Shown: one piece after another, positions 39,343 through 51,300 of the stretch
How positions within the stretch are numbered: position 1 is the first letter of the stretch
How the letters are laid out: each line of letters starts with the position of its first letter
From: Xenopus tropicalis
Taxonomy: Eukaryota; Chordata; Amphibia; Anura; Pipidae
Assembly: GCF_000004195.4 (NCBI RefSeq)
Contig: NC_030677.2
Location: forward strand, 59,154,222-59,218,221
Direction of reading: 5' to 3'
Length of the DNA: 64,000 nucleotides
Notes under the pieces: generated by a model
Databases searched by the model: none
Told to the model about the DNA's origin: nothing
What the model saw: the letters and a program-made list of their open reading frames with translations, nothing else
Program-made: the position numbers and the translations under genes

Positions 39343-42300
39343 ACTATTATAACACCATGGTAGTATATTAACATTTTTAAAACAAAATCCAAGTTTGCCA
39401 TTGAGCCCTGAGCAGTGATGTGCAGAGACGATGTAGAGGATTTTGTTTCATGTTGAAGAGTTTAGACATCTCTTAGCTAATGGGGACTTGTGATAGCAAC
39501 ATTCTACATGCTCTATGAGCAGGAAAAATAGGAGCTTTTTCTCTTTATGAGAACTCATTCAGTGTCCCTTTTAAGTCTTCAATACCATTTTCTTACTCTT
39601 CTGCGGCCAATGCACTGGGGAAGATCTGAGTGCTTCAAAGAGATTAAAAGGTCGTCCGTGCCTCATTATTCCTGCAGTTGTTGGGATTATAACTTTTGTT
39701 ATATTCTTTTGTGCTAATTTGAAGAGCATCATTAAAGTGACCTAGGACTGTGTACCCAATAGATTAGTGTCATTATAAATACTAGTAATAGATAGAAATG
39801 CCATCTATTAACTCAAATCATTGCTATTTAATATTATTGGATTTAGCTAACCTTAGGAAATTGTAAATATTGCTTTTAGTAGAAATGTTGCAATTTTATC
39901 TCAAAACAACAATTTTAATTTTTGTTCATGGAGTAGGAAGAATAAAATAAAATGTGGTATACACCACACTTACATATAGAAAAAATTGTATAAGCTAAAG
40001 TTTCAAAATATCTAGTTCAGCAAATAAGCATTCACCCAAAATCTTACCATAACTGGCTGGTCACCCCATCATCTGCTTTGGGACTCTATGAATGGCTAGC
40101 CTATAATTTGGTTGCTGCTACTACTACTACGTAGAGTTGACCAAAATGCAAGTTATTATTATTACTGGCTTGAATGAAAAACACCCTACATGGTTGTCAG
40201 CAGGGGACTGTCACCCAAAGCTTGGGTTTTCTAGGGCTTTAATGTGGTGCCTTAGCCCTTAAAGAACTTGTAAGATATTAGATATTCCTAGAGAATAGGT
40301 ATGCTGACCAGTTCTTATGGCTAGCAACCCTGTGTCCTTTCTGTTATTGACTTTAAGCCAAATGTAACTTCTAGGTTCCTTAAGAACCAACCCTTTACTC
40401 TTCCTATGGGAGTGCTTATGGAATGCATCCTAGCACCAGGACCCATACTTTGTCCTGTGTGCCCAAGGGGCCCCGTTTTTATTACATTACCACACACCAG
40501 CTATCTTAACTGCAATAAACCTATTATATTTGTCTTCCAAATAGGTACAGCTACAGGCACTGTTCCCTCCTCTGTATTGTCCTACTCTGACTACATCACA
40601 CGTGCAGATGGACACACAAGTATTATTCGCTTTGACAAAGATGAGACTGAGAAAAACTGCCGTGTTATTATCATTGATGACTCCCTGTATGAAGGAGACG
40701 AGACATTTAATGTCAGCCTTAGTATGCCCATGGGAGGACAGCTGGGAGAATTTCCAAGTACTAAAGTGGTTATCCTTGCTGATACAGATGATGGTAAGAA
40801 AACCTTGATAAATTTATTTATAAAAAATGGAATTCAGTTCATTAGGCAACAACTACAGGTATGGAATCCCTTATCCAGAAACCCATTATCCAGAAAGCTC
40901 TGAATTACAGAAAGCTTGTCTCCCATAGAGTCCATTTTAATCAAATAATTCAGATTTCCTTTTTCTCTGTAATAATAAAACAGTACATTGTAAATGATCC
41001 CAACTAAGATATATAATCCTTATTGGATGCAAAACAATGCTTTCGGGTTTAATTAACGTTTTATTGATTTTTTAGTAGACTTAAGGTATGGAGATCCAAA
41101 TTACGGAAAGACCCCTTATCTGGAATACACTTAGTCCCGAGCATTCTGGATAATGGGTCCTACACCTGTATGTTCTATAACTGGGAACGTTATACATGTG
41201 TGTCTGTTTGTAAAGGCTACATTAAAAGCAGTAAAAATCACAGACCACAGGGAAGCCAATGTATCAAATTTCTACATTTTCGAGTGTTTGGTCTAATGAG
41301 ATAAAACTCTAAAAACTTGAATGTGTGCTTATTTATTTGAATGTCAAAAGCCTTTTTGCTTATACTACTCCCATTGACTTCTACATGAACTTGCCAGCTT
41401 TAAGATCTCAAAATTTTATATTCAAGGTTTTTTAATATTTTTAACATATATTGAAATGTAAGTTTCAGAAACTCGAATTTGAATTTGCGATTTTGCCACA
41501 AAAACCTTGAATAGCATTAAAAAATTGAATTCAGTGTAGATAAATGACCCTCACATGTATTATTTAAAAATAAGATACTTCTATAAATGGGAAGAATTAC
41601 AGAATCTAGTAAATAATGCATAAAGTTGTTTTTTTTATCAGCTAAAATAGTGACGTTATAACAGTAGCTTCAGTCAAAGATGACCCCTGCACAGGTCTCT
41701 GGTTTGGCCTGATTTTGAAGTCCTGTGAAGTCCCATCTAAAGGTGCCCATACACTATAAGATCCGCTCGCTTGGCGATGTCGGGCGATATTGGGTAGCAA
41801 GTAACTAAAAAAAAAAAAATACGATCGTTTGGCTCTGGGGCCAAACGATCGGATTACATTTGTGGTTATGGGGCAGTCGGTTCGGGGACCGCATCAACGA
41901 GCCGATGCGGTCCCCGATCCGACCGGATTTTCTAACCTGGCCGATCGAGATCTGGCCAATTTCAGGCCAGATATCGGTCGGCCAGGCCGCTCTGTTCTGC
42001 CCATACACGGGCCGATTAGCTGCCGATATCGGCAGCTATAGTCGGCCCGTGTATGGGGACCTTAAGAGCAGTTGCTTGGGAGGCATAGATTGTTAAGTCT
42101 CTAAGTAGTAAGAAGGTAAAGGTTTGCCAATCTCCAGCAGTGCTACATACATTTGCAGTTTTGCACAGAAAGTAGGAATTCTATTTTATAAAATATAAAT
42201 ATTTTGCTCATCAGTTCAATGCTGGAAAGGTGCTGTGATCATAGTTTACTGCTGGGTAACACTAGGCTAGCATTCTATCATTTGCATGGAAATTTCTACT

Positions 42301-45300
42301 AGAAGAAAGGACTGGTTTACTTGAGTCTATTGATGGGATTTAACTCTAATGTACTTATAAAGAGTAATCATGTTCCCTCGTATGTGCCTTGTCCACAGAA
42401 AACAACCCCAACCTTGACAGTCTTCCATCATAGTATAATTCTTCCATTCCTTTTCCTTTTATGTAAATAAATAAAACAAATGAACCAGCTATGCATGCAG
42501 CATATACAAACCTCTTTATTAAAAGTTACATCTAGTGGATATTGCCCCTATAATAACAACTGACAGAGCTATAATGAGTACAAACAACCTAGAAATAAAT
42601 CAAAAAGGTTTTCTATGTACAGAAAGAACAGTGGCAGACACATCATTAAGATTATCAAAGGGAAGCTAATGCTGTTACCTTTCTATATGAACAGGCAGGG
42701 GAGGAAAGAGGACTTAGGTACACAAAGAAAATAACTGTATTCCACCTAAAATACAGAGCTCATTTAGTGCTAGACCGGTAAATTGATAGAATCCACTTAG
42801 CAGATCAGGATCTCCTTGAGACGGAGCCAGCAACCCATGGCAGGTTCATGTCCCAAGCATTAATGGTATTAAAGATACAGAAACAGGATCATACAGCAGA
42901 GTAATGTGGCAGCCCTAACTTCTCTTAGGTCGGCATTAGATTATCCCTGTCAACAGCAAGGATTATCGTGAAACACTCTCTTTAATCAGCTACAGCTACT
43001 TTTACACTCTTTTAAAAGGGGAGAGAATTCATTTCCGTGGATGATTACTTCTACTATATATATACTAAACCTCGTTCATTCACTTACCTGTAATCTGAAT
43101 AATTTCCTCATACCTCTTGTGCACCGGTCTTATTAAAGGGATGTAAGCTCAAAAATATAATTGGGCCAAATGAAATAAAAAATGTCATTCTTAGCAATAC
43201 ATTAATTATACATTCTCAGAGGGTTTAATGTTATTTGTAAATGTAATTACTTATGAAATCAGAATTTATTATTGTCTCTGCTCCTGACTTTAGGGCTGTG
43301 ACAGACGGGGAGATTAGTCGCTGCGCAACAAATCTCCCTTGTCGCGGGCCACTAATCTCCTCTATATGCCATCCCACCGGCTAGAATGTAAATCGCTGGT
43401 GGGATGGCATACGCGGTGCCGAAAAATCGCCAAATCACTGCGCCGTGTATGTGATCCCACCGGCGATTTGGCATATCGGGGAGATTAGTCACCCGCGACA
43501 AGGGAGATTTGTTGCGCAGCGACTAATCTCCCCGTCTGTCACAGCCCTAATGTTGCATAATCAGCACTCCTCCAGCAAAGATACATCTGTTAGCGTCTTA
43601 AAGTCCCCATACACAGGCAGATAGTAGCTGCCGATATCAGCAGCTTATCGGCCCGTGTAGGGGCAGAACCGAGGGGATTGACCGACCGATATCTGGCCTG
43701 AAATTGGCCAGATATCGATCGGCCAGGTTAGAAAATCCAGTCGGATCGGGGACCGCATCGGCACGTTGATGCGGTCCCCGAACTGACTGCCCCATTGCCT
43801 TGTTTAGAATTCGATCGTTTGGCCCCAGAGCCAAACGATCGTATTCGCCTACATGTCCCCCAATATCGCCCACCCGTAGGTGGGGATATCGTCTGAAGAT
43901 CTGCTCGCTTGGCGACATCAGCAAGCGAGCGGATCTTATAGTGTATGGGGACCTTTAGCCGGCTTGTGCTACAGTGTTTGAATAGTTAGAGCCAATTGGA
44001 CAAAGATTAGACAAGAATAGACAAATAACTTTAAAATCTGTGAAAATGTCTAATTAAGGTATGTTTGAAAGTTGTGTATTATTACATTCAATTTCAATAG
44101 GCAAACTTAACTCTCTACCTTATTGAATGTTAGATTTCAGAACATTATTAAACAAGATGTTGGATTTATTTAGATATCCATATTTGCATTTATTCACTGG
44201 AGTTTTTGTGGTGTTTTATAAAATACAAATTATGACTGTGAGACAGACATTTTACTGTCTTTTAATTATTTCCCAAACTAGGTTTGGTATGTAAAACTGG
44301 TGTCTTTATCAACTCAGTTAATACGGATAATAAAAATGTACTTTAAAGCAAAGGAAGGATTAACCATTAGGCATAGCTAGGTTATCACCTAGGGGCTCAT
44401 GTGATCAGGGGGCCCATCTAGCAATAATTTTTCAGTTCTCTTTCGTATCTGTTTTAGTTATTGTTATTTGTGCTGGCGTGTGTGTGCGTGCCCAAGGTAT
44501 GTGTTCAGCCAAGCTCTCATCCCTCTATGCTGTGTTGTGTTGGGTTCAGCGCATGCCAGTGAAATCACCAACGCACCCTGAACCCAATATGGCATAGAGA
44601 GCTGAGAGCTTGCGCACACGCACTGCACGCCTACAACATAGCTATGTTCTTCCTATTCTTACATTCCCTCTGCAGCCCGGGCTTACATGCACAGTTCACT
44701 GAAAAGCTGGCTTTTTCCTTCAAAGTTTAGCTTTTTATTTAACTGTGGCTGCACACAGGCTCAGTGGCCACAGGGAATCCCTGGAAGACAAAAGAAGATG
44801 ACATAGTCTCTCCTAGCATAGTACCCTGGGCTGGTGCAGTTTTCAGCAAACAGAAGCACCACCTGGGGTCTCAGGTAAGTGATTGTAGTCAATTATAGTA
44901 AATTGGCACCCCAAGTGCATATACCTTTCCTCATTTCTGCCGTACTGCAAGGCATTAGATTTAGTTGAGTAGAAACAATTGTCCACTTGGGTGATCACAT
45001 ATTTTAAGACTACTGAACAATTAGGAGAATTGTTCACTCCTTAAATTGATACAATAACATTCTTTTTCATTTATGTCCCTTATGCTGACTTTACTTCCTA
45101 CCTTTAGCTGGGTATCAGTAATGACACATATTATTTCTTGTTAGCAACATAACCCCAGAATACCTTAAGAAATAAGCTGCCCGGGTCTTCTACCTCTGCT
45201 TAATCCCCTGAATGGACAACACACATCTTAACAAAAGACTCATTTAAAGGGCAAGGCAAAAGAGGTTTACACATCCTGTAGGCAAACAAAGAAAGCACGG

Positions 45301-48300
45301 TTCCCAAGGCCCCTTTCATAGACCCCTTTGAGGATTAGTGTAAAAGACTCTCTTTCACCGATGACAAGGTAAAATGAGAGTATGTGTAGACGAGTGATAT
45401 CACAGGCCACACATTGCATCTGCCAGGTTACATGAGGATAGACAAATTACATCCTTCATTTTACAATCAGCAGCTTTTCAGTAGGGCTTTATAGTGAATT
45501 TAGTACTTTGATGTCCACCCAGAATAATCTTTTATTTTGCATAATGAAAGAAAATGTAATGCAATACAAGTTATTTGTAAATGAAATCCCTTTCTGTCCT
45601 GTGCCATTGCCTTCCCTAAATTTAAGTTCCCACAGTGCTTTGCACACTTTTGTTATATTGCTTCTTTACTGGTTTGTTAATTAAAGAATATGCAAGGCAC
45701 TGTAGGAACCAGAGTTTTGGCTGAAGGGGGAACTTACTATACAGTGGGGATGATTTATAAACACTGGGTAAATTTATATCTGGGCAGTAACCCATAGCAA
45801 CCAATCATTGATTATCTTTTATCAGCCAGCTGCAGGCAGAATAAAGAAAGCACACTTCTGATTGATAGCATGGGTTACTGCCCAGGTGCAAATTTCATAA
45901 ATGACCCCCAGTATTGCAATGGTATGAGCAGTCGGAGAGAGGAGGGAAATGTAAGAGGACAGACATGTACATATAGCAAAATTGATTTAATTTATAATGT
46001 TAAGCTGCTCAGAATGACATTCTTTTAAACAAAGACGGGCCAGGGCATTCGGGCGCCCTAGGCAACCTGGCCACCACCTCGTCCTCTACCCTGACCCCCG
46101 TGTGTGTGAGTGGTGAGCGCACATATGCACACTGACATCGGAAGGGGGGGAGCAGGGTGACCAGCGGCAGCAGGGGTAAGAGATCCTAGACTGGGGGTAG
46201 GTGGAAGAGGTACCTACATAGCACCCCACACTGTTGTGCCCTAAGCAGTTGCCTCTTCTGCCCACCCCTAGTTTTGGCCCTGTATTTAATGGATCCTTTC
46301 AAATATGAGACACTGAGAACTAACACTGAGACATACACAAGTCAATTTCCAGTTTCAGTTCTTCATCTAGAAGCACTGTCTGGCTTCTCTTGGCCAAGGT
46401 CCTCTAAGTAAAATAACTTTTTTTAGTATATTCTTTTCTTTGTTCTTATGCGACTCCGTACCTACACTCTCTGCTTGTTCATGAAGTGCATCTGTGACCC
46501 AAGGCTATTCATGTTTGGTTCCCACCAGGCCAATCCACACTGAGGGCATGTATAGATTTGTTGAGGGCTGCTATCTGCCATATAGTTCTTCTGAGCAAGG
46601 GCAGTTCAAAGCTTTAATCCCTCAATTGCAGCATCTGTTCTTACAATTAGGCCAGTTTGGCAGTTCAGCAGCTATTTGTTAGCTATATAGGCTTATTTAC
46701 CCTGCCAGGAAGTGCTTTGAATGACAGACAGGAATATGAATAGGAGAGGGCCTGCATAGGAAAATAAGTAATAAAAAGTAACAATAAAAATAAAATTGTA
46801 GCCTCGCAGATCAATTGTTTTTAGCTGTCGGGGTCAGTGACCCCCCATTTAAAGTTAGAAAGAGTCAAATAATTAAAAAACTATAAAAAAATAAATAATG
46901 AAAACCAATTGCAAAGTTACTAGAAATAAGGTGTTCTATAACATACTGAAAGTTAAATTACCCTTCTAAGTGAAAGCTTTAGCTTAGTGTATACCGTATA
47001 TACTCGAGTATAAGCCGATCCGAATAAAAGCCGAGGTACCTAATTTTACCTAAGAAAACTGGAAAAACTTATTGACTCGAGTATAAGCCTAGGGTGGGAA
47101 ATGCAGCAGCTACTGCTAAATTTCAATAATCAAAATAAATACCAATAAAATTACATTAAATGAGGCATCAGTGGGGCATATGTTTCTAAATATTTTTTTA
47201 CAAAGAAAAACAGTAAACTAGCTCTGTAAGTGGAGAAGAAGGTCAACAAAAACAATATGGTATTAACAATGATGCCTTAAGAGTACTACCCCCTTAGCTC
47301 AATCAGCAACCAAGCTAAAACACAAAGAGTTAAAATCCTTCAAAACTATGGTTTATATAGAATATAAAGTGCAATATCTAGTGCAGAATGGGACAGGTGA
47401 GAACGGTAGATGAAGATGAATTTGGGAGCGGGCCAGGGCACTGGAGGGTCTGGTTGCGATTGGCCTAATTTGCACACAAATGACAGAGGGTGCTAGTCTG
47501 GAGGGACCCATGGCACCCGACTCAAGTATAAGCCGAGGGTGACTTTTTCAGCACATTTTGGGTGCTGAAAAACTAGGCTTATACTCGAGTATATACAGTA
47601 CTTACCCTGCATGGCTATATTGTTACAATGAAACATAAAGAGGGGGATGGGTTGTAATGTGCAATGTGAATTTGCCTGCCTACCCTCTGCCACCTTTGCT
47701 CAAATTGATCACATTTTACAGTTCTGTTCTGTTGGATTGACAAATACATATATAATACATAATTCAGATCAGTGGACTCTAATGAAACAGTGCCCTTTGA
47801 TAGACAAATATTTATTACATGTTGAAATGCTTGCTTTGCTGTAAGAAAGATTACCATTTAATTAAAGAATCTGTTAAATGGTATGTTAAACCCCTATTTT
47901 TCTGTAAATCATTATCTGCTGGGAACCATCTGAGAAGTACTTCTTGTTCAGCTTGTGCTATCCTGCCTTAAATACATACATACTACAGGTACATGGTAAA
48001 TGACCCCAGAATGTTCACTAAATTACTAGATCATTTGTTATAAATGAGCACCACTGCCTTTATAGGAAAGAACACTTTATCCTGCAATAGTCCTTATATG
48101 TAATATAGATACCTGTATATATAGTAACAAATCATATTCCAAGCTTAATAGGGCATTGTGGTGCTGGTGCTTTTTCCTGTAATGCTTTTTGTATTTCAAG
48201 GTATTTTAATGACCATATTGACATGAATTCTGTCAGAGGTAGTGACCCATATGCTTTTGCAGTGCTATCTTGGTCTTGACTGGCTTGCACTAGTGCAAGA

Positions 48301-51300
48301 TGAACTGGTATAGACGGTAGCAGTGGTATGGGCCCACTCCTTGGCTGCCTCAAAGTCACAAATACCAACAGTCACATTTTTACTGATAATGAGTTGAAAG
48401 TAGATTTTTAAACATTTTCTTCTTCTTATCCATACTACTATTCCTCAAGGACATTATGAGGTGGAGATTTGGGGGTTATTAGTACTTAGTAAATTTTCTT
48501 TGTTATCATTGCTCAGAGCCCCAGGAATAAGAGGGCTGTTACTGGTCTACCTCATGTACCGGAGATCTGCACGGCTCATATTTCACTTTTCCATTTATAT
48601 TCTAAATCTATTTTAGCAACACGCCCATTACCTTATGTTCATCTGTCAGTAATACAATCCCCATCATTATACAGCTTTCCCAATCAACCTGTATCTTTAA
48701 TGAACTCATGATACTGGTTATAATTGGCTTATTTTTGGTAAAGGGCAGCACTGGAATGATCCCAAAAGCAGATCTTTTTTACATTTATAGACTATATTTG
48801 ATAGATGATGAAATGCGGAATACATGCCTGGCGAAAAAAATCATTATTGCACAGCACAGTGTGTTCGACTATATGAAATTGTGCTGAGCTCAATTAGATG
48901 CAAGTACCTTTAATGAAAGTGATTTTAGACTCACTGTGGGGAAAAGCACAAGTTACCCACTGCGTCTGCAGACGTAAATAAGCCCTATTGTTTGTATGTA
49001 CTTCAGAACAGTGTGTAATAATGATGAAAGGATGATTGACTTTCATTATGACAATATCTAATACAAAAATCATATATTTTTTTTTATCAGAACAAGGGTT
49101 TTTATTAAATGCTTACCCATTTTTAAATTAAAAGGAAATAATCTAATAGCAGCCCTTTTGCTTTATGACTTGTATGGAGATGAGTTTAGAGAGTAAGTCA
49201 CAAGAGCTTTACAGAGCTTTATATTTTAAACCTGAGTAACATAAAAAGGCTTTAATTGAATGTAATATATAGTATTCCCTATACTTCCCAAGAACGCTGT
49301 TGAATCCTTTGGCTTTTGTGACAGCCTTAACTTAACCTATAGGGGCCGATTTACTAATCCACGAACGGATCGAAAGCGTTTTTTTCGTAATGATCGGTAT
49401 TTTGCGATTTTTTTTGTCGCCGTCGCAACTTTTTTGTAAATTGACGCAACTTTTTCAGAAATTGTCGCAAGTTTTTCGTAGCCGTTACCACTTGCGCGAA
49501 TTGTCGCGACTTTTTCGCCGCCGTCGCGAAAAAATCGTACTATCGCGCTGAGTACAAAAGTTTTGGATTCATTCAAGCTTCAGTATCGTGACTTTCCTTG
49601 GGCCAGGTTGGAGCTGCAGAATGCCATTGAGCCCTATGGGAGACTTTCCTTGGGCCAGGTTGGAGCTGCAGAGTGCCATTGAGCCCTATGGGAGACTTTC
49701 CTTGGGCCAGGTTGGAGCTGCAGAGTGCCATTGAGCCCTATGGGAGACTTTCCTTGGGCCGGGTTGGAGCTGCAGAGTGCCATTGAGCCCTATGGGAGAC
49801 TTTCCTTGGGCCGGGTTGGAGCTGCAGAGTGCCATTGAGCCCTATGGGAGACTTTCCTTGGGCCGGGTTGGAGCTGCAGAGTGCCATTGAGCCCTATGGG
49901 AGACTTTCCTTGGGCCAGGTTGGAGCTGCAGAGTGCCATTGAGCCCTATGGGAGACTTTCCTTGGGCCAGGTTGGAGCTGCAGAGTGCCATTGAGCCCTA
50001 TGGGAGACTTTCCTTGGGCCGGGTTGGAGCTGCAGAGTGCCATTGAGCCCTATGGGAGACTTTCCTTGGGCCGGGTTGGAGCTGCAGAGTGCCATTGAGT
50101 CCTATGGGAGGCTTCCAAAATCATGCGGAAAAAAAATCAAGTCGGAAAGGTTTGCCCGCCGTTTACGAGCGCTCAATACGGAAAAGTCGCGACAATTTGC
50201 GCAAGTCGTAACGGCTACAAAAAAGTCGTGACAATTTGCGCAAGTCATAAAGGCTACCAAAAAGTCGTGACAATTCACGAAAAAGTCACGACGGCGACGA
50301 AAAAATCGCAAAAAATACAAAAAAGTCGCAAAATGTTTGTTTCCAATCCGATTTTTTCCCATTCGGGATTTGGATTCGTGGATTAGTAAATCAGCCCCTT
50401 AGTGTTCAGCTACTTTAAAAATAAAATATTTAATGTACAGAAAAAATGTCAGAGTTAGGTTGACTAATTAAGTAAAATACACCCATTTTTTCTCTCCTTG
50501 TACACAGAGCCAGCCTTCTACTTTGCAGATACAGATTATCATGTTGATGAGAGTGCTGGGTATGTTGAAGTTCGTGTTTGGAGAACAGGGACAGATCTGA
50601 CCAAAGCAGCCACGGTCACTGTGCGTTCCAGGAAAAGCGAGCCTCTGTCTGCAGAAGGTGAGCCCTACTCTACAGCACAAGGACTTAATAGTACTTTAAT
50701 TAGGTATAAAAGAATAAATAACCTGTAAAATTCTTAAATAACATTTGCATGAAAAGTGCACAAATGCTATGGTTATTTCCAGAACATTATTAATACAGGT
50801 ATCGGACCCCTTATCCGGAAACCCCTTATCCAGAAAGCTCCGAATTACGGAATGCCTGTCTCCCATAGACTCCATTTTAATCAAATAATTCAGAATTTTA
50901 AAACTGATTTCCTTTTTCTATGTAGAAATAAAACAGAACCTTGTAATTGATTCCAAATAAGATATAATTAATCCTTATTGGATGCAAAACAATCCTATTG
51001 GGTTTAATTAATGTTTTATTGATTTTTTAGTAGATTTAAGGTATTAAGATCCAAATTACGGAAAGACCCCTTATCCGGAATACCCTTGGTCCCGAGCATT
51101 CTGGATAATGGGTCCTGTACCTGTACTAGGAATCATATATTTATAGAGCAAGAGATTTCAAAATGAATTACAAATGTTGCATCATGGCAAATGTGTGTAA
51201 AAGACGAAGCTGCTTCAAAAAAAATTTTACTCTTTTCTTTTTGCCCAGCTGGAACAGATTATGTGGGTATCAGCAGAAACCTTGATTTTGCCCCTGGTGT

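Noticed and set aside
49591..50110. CRISPR-like regular array
   Set aside because: Units are contiguous with no variable spacers, in a vertebrate intron and inside a MITE; it is a minisatellite.
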